NCBI RefSeq assembly: GCF_028769735.1
Contig: NC_088178.1
Location: 4,654,001-4,718,000, forward strand
Origin: Zonotrichia leucophrys gambelii
Taxonomy: Eukaryota; Chordata; Aves; Passeriformes; Passerellidae
DNA length: 64,000 bases
Reading direction: 5' to 3'
The translations under genes were made by a program, and so were the position numbers. The notes beneath the pieces were generated by a model. It was not told the DNA's origin. It worked only from the letters and a program-made list of their open reading frames with translations, and did not search any database. This document shows, piece by piece, positions 48,071 to 58,878 of this stretch. Position 1 is the stretch's first letter; every line of letters begins with the position of its first letter.

Positions 48071-50091
48071 AAAAGCCAATTTACTGTCAGCAGTTAAAAG
48101 GATCCTGGGACACACTGAGTACTCCAAAGCCACTGCTCCTCATCCTCACCCCACGCCAGAGACCATGGCCAGAGAGATGCTCCAGTGTCCATGGGGATGA
48201 GTCACCTGTGGCAAGGGTGCAAGTCTGGGGACACAAAACTCATTGAATTTAAGTTTCACCCTCCCTCCAACATGGTCTTGTGCTGAGTTCCTCACACTGA
48301 CTTCCTGAAGCCTCTTACAGGATGAGTTGTATACCCAGGAAGTCAGCAGAGCCCAGCTCTAATCACACCAGAGCAGCAGTTACTGACACAGCAGGAGGTG
48401 ACTTCAACCTCCCTCTTTTTCCCACCCCTGACAGCCCAAAATCTTGGCTCTGAATTCTCCCTCCTTTTCAGTAATTCCTACTAATCCCCACACACTTCTC
48501 TAACACACAGGGGAGACTTGACTCCATGTTTGCTACATTCACCTGAGCTTTTTTCTTAACCAGAATCCAGTATGTGAAATCCTGTGTATGCAGTGAAATA
48601 AATCTGTCAAACCCTACCCCTTCCTGTCAACTGACAGTTCAGAATGTCACACTCTTCCCACAGCTGGCCCCAGGTGCTGAATCCTGAGCATCAGGTGCAT
48701 TTCAAATGCCTCAGGTGCATTTAAAAATACTCCCCCAATAAAGCACATCACATACACACACATTCAACACTAAATGAAAAACTAATAACAAATAACATCA
48801 TGTGGTATACAATATAACGCACAAGAAAAGGAGAAAGGCATGAGAAAATTGACAAATAGCTCTTCCAATAGGTACCATGAAGACTTCTACTTCAACCTCT
48901 CATGAGAAAATAAACACTGAGTAAGTGGCATAAAGATACTGTACTTGCTAAGTACAGTAATTCTCCTGCACTTGCTAAGTCCTTAAATTACTCATTTTCA
49001 ACAACCAAGCAGAGGAAATACTAAACATCAAACTGCAGCCTTGTACTCACAAATAGTCTCTTTCAGCAGCAGAGCTGAAATTCAAGTACAATTTTACTAA
49101 AACATTTGTACAGATCTTCTTTTGCTTGGCTGGAATAAGCATTCAGATGGCAAGGCCTATTTTTTCACAAGATCAGTGTTTTAACCAGATGGGAAAAAGC
49201 CCTTGCTTAATAAATGATGAAATAAATCAGCACAAGGGAAATTAACAAATATATTGAGAGAGATAAAAAGAGGCAGTGTTGCAGGAACATTCTTCCTAGT
49301 GGGAAGTTCTCTGTGCATCACTGGGCCACACCAAACATGCACTTCCCATCAGAGCTCACATTCCAAGAAATTACTAAAACACTTTTTCTCCATGATCAAA
49401 CATTAAGCCCCTCCATAGCAATACATATTTCAATCAAAAGAAAGAAAAACTAAAATCCAGGACCTTCCAAATGACCACTTTATGAACCTCTGCAGCCATT
49501 TTAAACAGGTTTCCACCCTCAACAGCTTACAGTTATGCTTCTCTAATTTTGTTCAAGTCCACTACTTGTAGTCAGTAAGTTCAGAGTAGCCTGACTTCTG
49601 TCAGCAGAATCTTGGGTAAGGTAGAATATAAAAACATATTCTGTCTTGGTAAGCTTGATATACAAACAAAACTCATTTCTACCTCAATCCAAGTGTATTA
49701 TATACAGCACTCAGCAGATTAACAGCTTCTGAGCAAAACAAATAATATCTGAGCTTTGTTTGCATGATTATCATACAGTGATTAATTGGTTTACTGCAGT
49801 GACTGTTTATAAAACAAATAAGGAATTAGTGAGTTTTGATAATTGTTGATGATGCACCATTTTTCTGTTTTAATTATTAGTTTGTACCCAAGCAGACAGA
49901 GAGAAAAGGTCACAGATTCACTTTCTTTAAAGACAGAAGGTGTGTGAGTAATTATACAAACATATATAACAGCAATAAAGCAGTGATTTAATTTCTTTAC
50001 TTTCCACATGCTACTGCCATTCTTAATGTTGCATTTTACACTTCCTGTAGAAACTCCTGGCTGAATGAGAAGCAATGAAGTTCATCCTTAC
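48071..50091 (-). other. Intron segment just downstream of the 50220-50092 exon
   Basis: Two kilobases of AT-rich intron. No exon, RNA or confident repeat is recognised. Confidence 0.6.
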
Positions 50092-50220
50092 CTTGATATT
50101 GCAAGCTTGTTCCATGAGTCTCCGGGCGTTCTCCTCAGCTCTGTACCTCTTGGGCAACTGAACCCTGAAGAATTTTAAAGCTCCTTCAAAATCAGCCTGG
50201 AGAAGGTCCTCTTTGGAGGT
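50092..50220 (-). CDS. RABGAP1L: RABGAP1L exon, end of TBC region (43 residues)
   Basis: This exon encodes 43 residues starting TSKEDLLQADFEGALKFFRV and ending ARRLMEQACNIK. It follows directly after the catalytic TBC core in the full-length protein, where the previous exon should end ..ALALLK. The FEGALKFFRVQLPKRYR segment is strongly conserved in RABGAP1 and RABGAP1L. The acceptor is gtttaattgcag and the donor gtaaggat on the minus strand, and 129 nt keeps phase 0. Its upstream partner can be the long-form TBC exon, outside the window, or the alternative first exon at 57086-56919. A 39-kb intron separates it from the next shared exon. Confidence 0.96.
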
Positions 50221-51380
50221 CTGCAATTAAACACAGGGAACTACAGTAAACCCTGGGAACATGCAGTCACGCTCTTCTACTTGATTTGTCATTTACTGGA
50301 TGCATTCCAGACCACCAATATTCACATTAGCTCTAAGTCATCCTCCTTGAAATCAGCTCTTTTAACTCTGCTTCATAAAACAGAGGCAAAAGCCCATCCA
50401 AGGAATCCTAGGCAGGGCACCATGGAGGACTGCAACATGGGAATGGATTTTATTCTTCTATACCTGCCAGGTAAGAAAGGGATTCTGGCTCAGCCTGTCA
50501 AGATGTCAGTGAAGAGAAAAAAACAAAACAAACAAGCAAACAACCAAAACCTAGGAGAAATTCCTATATTTCCTGGAAAGCTTGTGCATTAGTCCATTAC
50601 TGATTCTCATGGTACGGCCTTAAAAAGACAAAGTACATATATTTAATGTATGTATAGTCACAGACATGAAAAGCAGAAGCACATGATTCATATAAAGCAT
50701 CAGCAAGTCAATGTGCTGAAGTCTGTGACACAATTTCTCAAGGAACACCGTGCCAGAAAACATTCTACACGTTTATTTCTACATCTGCCATGCTCCTGGA
50801 CCTCTCAGTGGCATGAAGTCTAAAAGGTCAAAAGATGTTACACATTCACCATGAATCCACTTCAGTCTCTGACAGAGCCATGTGATTCACAGGGACAAAT
50901 GTGTTCACCCTCCAGGTTACTGAGACCTGCACCAAGAGTTCAGAAGGTACAAATCCCAAGACTTGGGATAGTTCCTTTAAATGATTCACAGAAACTGAAG
51001 ATCTTGACAAGACATTCAGGACATCATCTCAAAAATGTGAATTTCAAGGGTTTTAGCCCAGAAAAAGTAAACAAAATTCTGTCAACATAGGTACTCATAT
51101 GGTGGAGATCTACACCATGTAATGTGTGTAACTGCAAATACCTCAGCAGCAACACAGGCACTTTTGGTTAAGGTTAATTTTGGTTAATTGCTGAATTAAT
51201 TGCTCATGTACCACCACCACCACTATTTCCATGTATGCCAACATTTCCATGTGGGCATCCTCTGCTTTTTCATGAGGAACAAACACCCAGTGTCATTTTT
51301 TGCCTCATTACACACAGTGGGTACATTACACACACATCTGTTCAAAGTTTGATTCTTAACTGTGTTGTTATCCACTTGAA
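50221..51380 (-). other. Intron segment, nothing recognised
   Basis: Intron upstream of the 50220-50092 exon. No supported features are seen. Confidence 0.6.
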
Positions 51381-51690
51381 TCCAGAGAATCCCAAAGTGG
51401 CTTGGGCTGGAAGGGACCTTAAAGGCCACCTCATTCCAACCCCTGCCATTACAGGGACACCTTCCACCATCCCAAGCTGCTCCAAGCCCCATCCAACCTG
51501 GCCTTGGACATTTCCACAGGTGGGGCAGCCACAGATTCTCTGGGCAGCCTCTGCCAGGGCCTCCCACCCTCACAGGGAAGAATTTCTTCCCAATATCTAA
51601 TCTAACCCAGTCCTCTGGCAGTTTGAAGCCATTGTCCCTTGTCCTGTCACTCCAGGCCCCTTTCCAGTCCATGTCCAGCTCTGTTCTTTT
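51381..51690 (-). mobile_element. CR1 LINE 3' fragment, about 310 bp
   Basis: This is the best preserved CR1 copy in the window. The plus strand runs tccagagaatcccaaagtgg, then gggctggaagggaccttaaa, agctgctccaagccccatcc, ctctgggcagcctctgccag and cagtttgaagccattgtccc. It is in minus orientation and extends further inward than the other copies. Confidence 0.93.
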
Positions 51691-51789
51691 CTTTCCTTAT
51701 TGAGTTCATGCAAGATCTGTTTGATCCTCCTGTGGTTCACTGCTGAAGAAGCTCCTGGGTCATCACTGCAAGGACCCAGGAAAAGTTGC

Positions 51790-51831
51790 CTTGGGGGTGC
51801 TGATGAGAAACAAACCATCAGCACCCCCAAG
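51790..51831. repeat. Perfect inverted repeat (16-bp stem, 10-base loop)
   Basis: The arms are 51790-51805 (cttgggggtgctgatg) and 51816-51831 (its exact reverse complement); the loop is agaaacaaac. The stem is GC-rich and would be stable in RNA from either strand. No T run follows in the direction of transcription, so it is not a terminator-like element. Confidence 0.95.
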
Positions 51832-51835
51832 TGCC

Positions 51836-51928
51836 TCAGCTTTACAAACTATCCCATCTGATCCTGTCCACAGCCATGAAATGTTCAGCTTTACAAACCA
51901 TCCCATCTGATCCTGTCCACAATCACTG
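51836..51928 (+). repeat. Two-copy tandem duplication, period 49 bp
   Basis: Units begin tcagctttacaaac at 51836 and 51885 and share atcccatctgatcctgtcca. The second unit diverges after ccacaatca. It directly follows the perfect hairpin at 51790-51831. Confidence 0.88.
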
Positions 51929-52227
51929 GCAGCTGCACAACTTGGCTGAGGCCCAATCTGATGAGGCTGAAGCGTTGACAGAAAGCTGGGTATGGGATGA
52001 ATTAGATCCACCATGGCCAACATCACACTTCTCCTGGATGAATCCTCCTGAGGCTGTCAATGCTCTTGCCACACTTATAGCCAGATAACTGGGCTGGTTG
52101 TTGGAAGCTGTTGAGTGTGGTGGGAGCAGCTGGTTGTGCCCAGCACCTCTGCCAAACCCATGCTGGAACCCAAGGGCTTCCAGGGAAGTTCAGTGGATAA
52201 CAGTGGTGGAAAAGCAGTAAAAATTTC

Positions 52228-52445
52228 ATGGGATCATAGAATTGTTAAGGTTGGAAAAGCCCTCTAAGATCATCAAGCCCAAGCATTTACCCAGAACTGC
52301 CAAGTCCACTGCTAAACCATGCTCCTAAGTGCCACATCTGCACATCTTTGGAATTATTTCATCACTTCCCCAGGCAATGTGTTACAATACCTGAGCACCC
52401 CTCCAGTGAAGAAATTTTTACTACTGTCCCAAAAATTCTATTTTG
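52228..52445 (-). mobile_element. CR1 LINE 3' fragment (different subfamily)
   Basis: The plus strand reads catgggatcatagaattgtt, aaggttggaaaagccctcta, agatcatcaagcccaagcat, ctaagtgccacatctgcaca and cagtgaagaaatttttacta. This is the type whose inner part mentions aagtgccacatctac. It is in minus orientation with the terminal tail kept. Confidence 0.88.
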
Positions 52446-54057
52446 ACACCCAGCTCATCTTTGTTCCTTTGTTCTCAGCCATGTTGCTATCTGCCATCAC
52501 TACCCAATTCAAACAGACTTCCCAATTACACTGCCAATTTGCCTTCTTGGGACGCTCCTGCACATCCAATCCCCTCCCCTTCCTTTACAGAAATTCTATG
52601 TAAAACATTTCAAATCAGATTTATTTTTCCCAGGCCTCTGCTTGAATCATTGTCATAGTACTATTTTTACCAGTCCTCAACAAATTACATTTATTAAACT
52701 GTAACTATTGACAACTTCAAGTTCTCCATGCTGAAAAATCTGTAGTCAAAATCCCATAAGATCATGGAAATAAGAACTTCTCTAACAGAGTTTGCTGAAC
52801 TAATATTATAGTTATGAAAACTGCAAACCATCAAATTGTACAAGTTGGTTAAATGAGTGATAGAGCTCAGGCATGTCAGTTCCTTCCACTTCACTGAAAA
52901 TATTTTCATTTCCTTAAAACCATCTGTTCATCAAAATACTAGTTTCACAAGAAAACTATTAAAATCACAATAAAAAAAGTGAAAAAAAAGAAATTTTGGC
53001 ACCCCAGGACTCACATTTCTTGACATTTTGTGACTTTAATCGATAAATTGTAAAGATTGCTCTGGAAATTTCTGGCAGCTGTTTGAAAGGCAGAGATTTG
53101 TAAATCCTTGGTTGAAGTCACTCAACTCCTGAAACTCATCAACAGCTGATTTCTAAACAGCTGATTTCTCTTACTAAATAATCTGTAAGTTTAATGAGTT
53201 AATAATTAAAGTTTGGCAGATGCATTGCATTTTTGTGCATTTGGGAACTTCGGGAAAGTTTTTATTATTATATATGTTATTTTAAAATAAACATATTTTT
53301 GACTAAAATACATTTTTAAACCCAAGCAAATAAAGAGAGTCAGAATTATGACACCAAGGCCCTGTTTGCATTCTAGGGTTTGACTAAGTATGTTCTCAAA
53401 TGTTCTTCCCACATCACTTAAGTATTTCAATACAGTCATAAAATTATCTTAAATGAAGGAGTTGAAAATTAGGAAAAGCCCTTTCCCAAAAGTATTAGCA
53501 AAGCTTTCAAATCTAAAGGTAAAGTTTGGAAAAACAGCAAATGTTCAAAAAGCAAGAACAGAACTTGAAAGCCTTAAATGATGCTAATTATTTTTTTTTT
53601 AGTAAATAATGTTAATACTACTTTCCCCAAAATATTTAAGAAACTGTGATTAAGACAAAGGGAAAAGCCTTAGATCTTTTTCTTTAATTTAATTTCTCTG
53701 CCTTCAATTATTAATCCTGCAGCTTCATTTATTACTGACTCTATCAAAACTCCTATTCCCTCCTGGGAACCAACATAGTAGAAGAAATTTTGGATGAACC
53801 ACACTGCACATCCTTAACTTAGTTCTTCCTCCTTCATAAAAACAGATAAAAATTCCTTATTTCCATGGAATTTTTGGTATGTGTTTAGATTACTGTAGAA
53901 TGTCAGTGAGCATAAACCACCTGTTTTACACTTTATTGAACATGTGTCAGAAATGAGGCCAAGAAGTTGAAGACTGAAAAAAACCTGGCCATGCTTCACT
54001 ATTAAATTTGCTTCTGGCACACTCAAAATATTTGTAAGTATCCTCCAATTTTACAGT
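52446..54057 (-). other. Intron segment, nothing recognised
   Basis: AT-rich intron. No coding exon or repeat family is seen with confidence. Confidence 0.6.
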
Positions 54058-54360
54058 ATTTATATATATAAACATGAAATTTATGAATATATATATTCAT
54101 ACATGTATATGTTTATATACCTATACACAAATATGATATTTATGTTTATATATAAAATACATACATATCTCTATGTACATAAAATGTACAAATGTATATA
54201 CCTATATTTATATACATAAATATAGGTATATACATACAATATTTATTTACATAAATATATATAGCATAGATTATATATAATATGATATTATAATATCTAT
54301 ATATTATATAGATATAAATAATAATATATAGATATTTTATATATAATATATAAGTATCTT
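54058..54360. repeat. AT-rich simple-sequence block of about 300 bp
   Basis: Tracts of tatata, atacat and ataata words alternate, for example tatttatatatataaacatg and atatatattcatacatgtat, with local palindromes such as tataggtatatac/gtatataccta. It is most likely a degenerate (TA)n/(TACA)n microsatellite. Open frames across it encode only I/Y-rich low-complexity chains. Confidence 0.9.
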
Positions 54361-56918
54361 TTGTTATTTGATGTCTATAACACAGAGATTTTAACTTCTT
54401 AAAAAAACTTTCTGGTTTTAACTTCTTAGAGAAGATACACAGATAGATAAAAGCATGTTCTCTATGCCATAACCAGAGGAAAAAATCAGTAAAACCAAGG
54501 TACACAAGCTATTTATTGCTGACCCAGAGTGCAGTGCTGCATGCTGCAGGACTTTGCTCTGTGCTGCCCCTTGACAGGAGCCACAGAGCTGAGAGGTGCC
54601 CAGTGAAATTTACATTTCACAGAGGAAGTGAAAAACCCCTGACCTTCTGTGCTGGATAAACTCGGGCTCCAGGCCTGGGCAAGTTTGGTGGACAGAGCTG
54701 CTGCTGCAGTAACATCAGAACACACTTCTAGGGCAATACACCAAACTCCTTTGCTGGCATCTTTTATGCTATATTATCAAACACTTATTTTCCTAAATTA
54801 AATCCATGCTCTCTGTTAACACACTGGTACAAAAATGCTGTCGAAAAAATACAAACAACACCTCAAGGTTTGTGAGCGTAGAGTTGGGATCCACAACCAC
54901 AGCACTGATCTTGTGCACACAGTGAATCCCTCTTCAGCCCTGCCTTTCTATGCAGCTCCAAACTGACGTGGCAAAGTTCATTCTGCCACACACAGAACTG
55001 ATGCAGGTGGGTAAGAAAATCTCCTGGCTTCACCCACTCTGGGTCATTCCAAAGGGAGCAAATCCCCAGAACTGGTGCTGTTCTACTGCCCACAAGTGTG
55101 CTCAGGTAGGAGGTGATCAGAATTTTTCCAAGACTGGCATAGAGGTTATAGATTGTATTTATCACATAACACTGCAACGACACATGCTCTACCCAACCCA
55201 GGCATTTATTCCCAAAACCGCAGCAGAGAGAGAAGCTATGCATATTAAAAAAAAAGAAAAAAAAGTGTTTAATTTTATGAAACACTGATGTTTTGAAGGA
55301 TCTTCAGTACTGATTAAAGTACAAATTCCCAGTCCTTAGAGATGTCTCATTTTTAACATATTATCAGAACACAGTCTCTCCTTTCTGAGAAGGGTGTGTG
55401 TCAAAAGGCCTGTTGTCAGGACAGGCACATTTGACTAATAAAGCCTGACAGGGAATCACATTGACTCTGCAAGTCAAGTCTCTCTCATTACACAAAGCAC
55501 TATTTGTGTTATTTTACCTTTTCACACTCTTTATTTCCTTTTAATAAACAATACTATGCCACTCAGCAAAGCCAAACTGCCTGAAGATAAGAGATGTCAA
55601 ATTGCCTGGTATTTTCATGGGCCAGATACAAAGCCTGGTTAAGTCAGGTGAAAAAGAGCTGGGTGGTTTTGTCTCTGCTTTCCTTAGAGCTCATCACAGC
55701 ACAATTCAGGGTGATTTGGCAGCCCTTGCCCAAGAAACCATCAGCAGGATGAGTGTTTTTGTACACTGGGAAATAACTGGAATAATGATAACACACCCAG
55801 CAGCTCAAACCATGCATCATCAGGGACTAGATACAATTCTACAAGTGACTGTAAATCCCCAGATCCAGCTGCACTGTAGCAATGTGAATTTTTTATTTTT
55901 ATTTGGTACCTCCCAGAGCAGGGACACAGTGTTCCAAGTGCCCACGCTGTCTGTACCACTGAACAGGTTGTAACACACAGAGCACATGGATTCCTGTGGA
56001 TCCTGAGCAGCACCAAGATGGGTTCAGCAGGATGAAAAAAATGGACAGGTCACTGCATATAGCCACAATATGGGTACGGGGATAAAGGAAAGGCACCATA
56101 GGAAAGTAGGAAAGGACTGTGTTCCCATGGATCACACAGAAATGCCATTCTGGTGTGCCAGGCCAGGCACAGAGCTGCAGCCAGGTGTGGTTACAGCACC
56201 CTGAGCAGACACAGCCAGGTCTAGGCACTGACTCCCAGATTTGCCACTCTTTTATAGGCTTGAGGCTGCTTTGTACAGCAGCAGAAATGATAAAAGCATG
56301 TTCTCTGTGCCATAGCATGGCACACCAACTGCAGGCACCCCCCACACAGACAGCATTTGCCATGATGGATGAAAACACCCTTAACAATTTATTTCCCAGA
56401 TCATTCTACACAGGCATTTTCAACTTTTTTACATACTGTCAACTGTCTTTCCAAAACCAAACACAGAAACAGATGAAAGCCAAAATGCATCACCACAGCT
56501 GATTTAAATGATGAGTCTTTAAAGCCAACCTATGATGTGAAAAGTATAAAATCTGAAATGCTGACCATTAATGCACTTGGCGTCAGTACCTAGAAGGTGA
56601 CTGGGCACACTGCTTATCTGGAATCATTAATGAGAACAAAAGCACTCAGGGATTTAGGAAAGATGGTTTTTTATGATTCAGCCCTAGCTGATGATCCTTC
56701 AAGCTAGTTAAGGAGTGGCACTGGTCCCCATTAGCAGGACTAGAGTCCAGCCTTGCTGAGCTAACATCAGAGAGAAGGACTCAGTGCTTAAGAGATGGAT
56801 TATGAAGAGCTGAGAGGAAAAAACAAGAGCCCTCTGATCCCTCCGGGGGGCAGAGGCAGGGCTGGGAGGGAGAATGGCCAATTCCCAAGGAATTCATTTC
56901 AAGAAAAGGTGATCTCAC
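54361..56918 (-). other. Intron segment with a shared 26-bp motif
   Basis: Intron between the AT-rich block and the alternative first exon. It contains the 26-bp word starting gataaaagcatgttctct at 54446-54471 and again, with one mismatch, at 56289-56314. Nothing else is recognised. Confidence 0.6.
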
Positions 56919-57086
56919 CGCAAGCAGCCGAGGCACAAAGAGGCGATGCCCCATGCCCAGAAGTTCCAGCACCCGACACGCGTATTCATTCACCAGCTTG
57001 CTCCTCTCGTCGTGCATGTCCTGGGACTTCTTGGCAGGTGGGGTGAGCTTGGGAGCCGGGCTTTTGCAAGGTACCCCTTCTTCCAT
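56919..57086 (-). CDS. RABGAP1L: RABGAP1L alternative first coding exon (56 residues), TBC-less isoform
   Basis: From 57086 leftward this reads 56 residues: MEEGVPCKSPAPKLTPPAKK, then SQDMHDERSK and the conserved-looking LVNEYACRVLELLGMGHRLF, ending VPRLLA before a donor (gtgagat). It joins in phase 0 to TSKEDLLQ of the 50220-50092 exon. An in-frame TAA lies at 57221-57219 with no other ATG between, so 57086 is the first possible start; a second ATG is at 57017. The segment KLVNEYACRVLELLGMGHRLFVPRLLA before TSKEDLL resembles, from memory, an alternative N-terminus annotated in mammalian RABGAP1L. A CpG-rich block just upstream supports a promoter. The protein would lack PTB, kinesin-like and TBC core domains. 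An upstream splice into this exon cannot be excluded. Confidence 0.78.
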
Positions 57087-57359
57087 GAGCAGCAAGTAGT
57101 AAGAATCCAGAGTGAGAAGAACAGGCTTTATGAACGGCAATTTCCAAAAGTGCAAGATGAGGAGAGCCAGCCTCCAGTCTCTGGAATGGGTTTGGATGGC
57201 TGCTCCAGCAACGCCCCTTTAGCCTCTCAGGAGCAGAAAAGCATCTTTGCTAAGAATCAAGGAAAAATATGATCCACCGTGCTGGCTCAGCCAGAGTCCG
57301 AAGGAGATTTGAAAAACAAACCAGAGAAACCATGGATCTAAAAATGCACATAAAAAGCA
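57087..57359 (-). other. Probable 5'UTR of the alternative first exon
   Basis: This sequence lies between the ATG at 57086 and the CpG-rich block. It contains an in-frame TAA at 57221-57219, so translation cannot continue from further upstream. The transcription start is not resolvable by eye. Confidence 0.5.
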
Positions 57360-58205
57360 CGAAAATGGCAGGGAACGAGCACGGACGGAGCAGCTGGGCT
57401 GGGAGTAGAGCAAGGGCGAGCGGCGGGGGCTCAGTGCGGGTGTGCGGGAGCCGGGAAGGGCAGCAGAGCCCGGGCAGTTGCGAGGCTGCACAGAGAAAAG
57501 GATGAGCTCATTGCAATCCCGCTCCCACAGCTCAGCATCAGCCACGAACGGGTGGGAAAGGGGGGCTGGGAGCAGCAGGAGGAGGGGAAACAGGAGGAGG
57601 AGGAGGGGGTGCCTGGGCACCGGGAGCCTCTCAGGGGGAGAATGCCGTAATAAGAAACCAATGGTGAGCACGGACGGACGGCCGGCTCCCACCCTCCGCC
57701 AGCTCGCTGCTGGGCTCTGGCTGTTCCATCAGCAGCACATCAGCCGCATCCTTTCAGGCTCCCTAACGGGGAGGGATCGGCCTCCCAGCCGATGGAATCG
57801 CTCGTACATGCAGCCTGCTTGGGAATGATGAAACAGCCACGGTGTGGGTGGGGCAGGGCACCCCAACCCTGCCAATGGCCACCGGAGCGGGGCCAGGCTG
57901 GGGGGATGCGCCCGGGGAGTCACACGCAGCCCAGCCCGTCTGTGGCTGAAACTCAGTCATGTAAAACACCAGCGCTGCACTCTCGGGAGGTGCTTCTAAA
58001 CCCGGAGGCGATGGGCACAACAGGGAGTGATGTCAGCACATGCGTTTGGATGGATTCTAGAAAAGCGGCGCACGTTTGTGAGCAGAATGCAATGATGTCA
58101 CACCTGGAGCGGCCCGGGCACCTCCCTGTGCCGAGCACGGCCCACCTGCCTCGGCCATCTGCCACAGGCAGCCCCGCAGGTGCTGCTCCAGCTCGCACGG
58201 CTGGC
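57360..58205 (-). promoter_or_regulatory. CpG island-like promoter of the alternative RABGAP1L transcript
   Basis: This is the only long CpG-rich stretch in the window, with repeated groups such as gagcggcgggggctc, cggacggacggccggc and atgcgcccgggg. It sits immediately 5' (minus strand) of the alternative first exon at 57086. It contains two copies of the CRE-like octamer tgatgtca (58028-58035 and 58093-58100) and a CCAAT/ATTGG word at 57658-57662. No TATA box is obvious, as is usual for CpG promoters. A family A LTR abuts its right border at about 58222. Confidence 0.75.
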
Positions 58206-58221
58206 TTGGAAAACATGGCTT

Positions 58222-58878
58222 GGTGAAAAATGCCTGTTTTATGATTGGCTTTTCGCAAATATTAACATGAATATTATATGTGTTGTGTTAGAAAGTAATG
58301 CTGCATTAATTCTCCTCAGTAGTGTGTTAAAGATCAGTTAACACACTACTAGAATCGGTTTTAGGTTATAAGAAATGTTAAAATAGAAACTATGCTATGT
58401 AGGGTACTTTTTTTAAAGAAAGGACTGGCAGCGAGATAGCAGCCACAGGACGTCTGAATCTTTCAGAGAAAGAGAATTTATTGCTCCATTATCAGAAGAA
58501 ACAAACTTCTTCCCACCTAGAAGACGAACTTCTTCCCACCTCGAAGACGCTGTTAGAATTCAGAGGAAGAAGTTGACGATGACCAGACAGAATCCTCTGT
58601 TTGAATGGAGTTTATGCATCATGTATGAGGTGTATGAATACGCAACAGGCTGTTGTTTTTAAGGGTTAATCCTCTGTTAACGGGTGTACTTTTTCGGGCT
58701 TGTGCTGCCCAGAAAAAGGTACCCAGACTGTCTGTAACTCTGTGTTTTTATTGTCTCATGTTGTCCTAATCCAAACTGTCACAATTATTATTACTCTAAT
58801 TGTATTACTATTTTTATAACCATTTTATTACTATTAAACTTTTAAAATTTTAAAAACAAGCGATTGGCATTTTTCACA
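58222..58878 (-). mobile_element. Solo LTR, ERV family A, copy 3, with internal rearrangements
   Basis: This copy runs from ggtgaaaaatgcc to ggcatttttcaca (about 657 bp), with AATAAA reading on the minus strand (gcaataaattc near 58480). It is close to copy 1 (34496-35114) but has a 23-bp tandem duplication (units 58504-58526 and 58527-58549) and an inserted inverted duplicate (arms 58318-58330 and 58338-58350). No target-site duplication was found at its ends, unlike copies 1 and 2. Confidence 0.9.

Noticed and set aside
54146..54505. Hydrophobic I/Y-rich open frame that could be read as a membrane protein
   Set aside because: It is a translation of the AT-rich simple-sequence block.
55899..56387. 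162-codon minus-strand open frame with several cysteine and tryptophan residues
   Set aside because: No known domain, no start context, and no conserved splice sites. It shares only the short LWHREHAFI translation of the 26-bp word with another intronic site.
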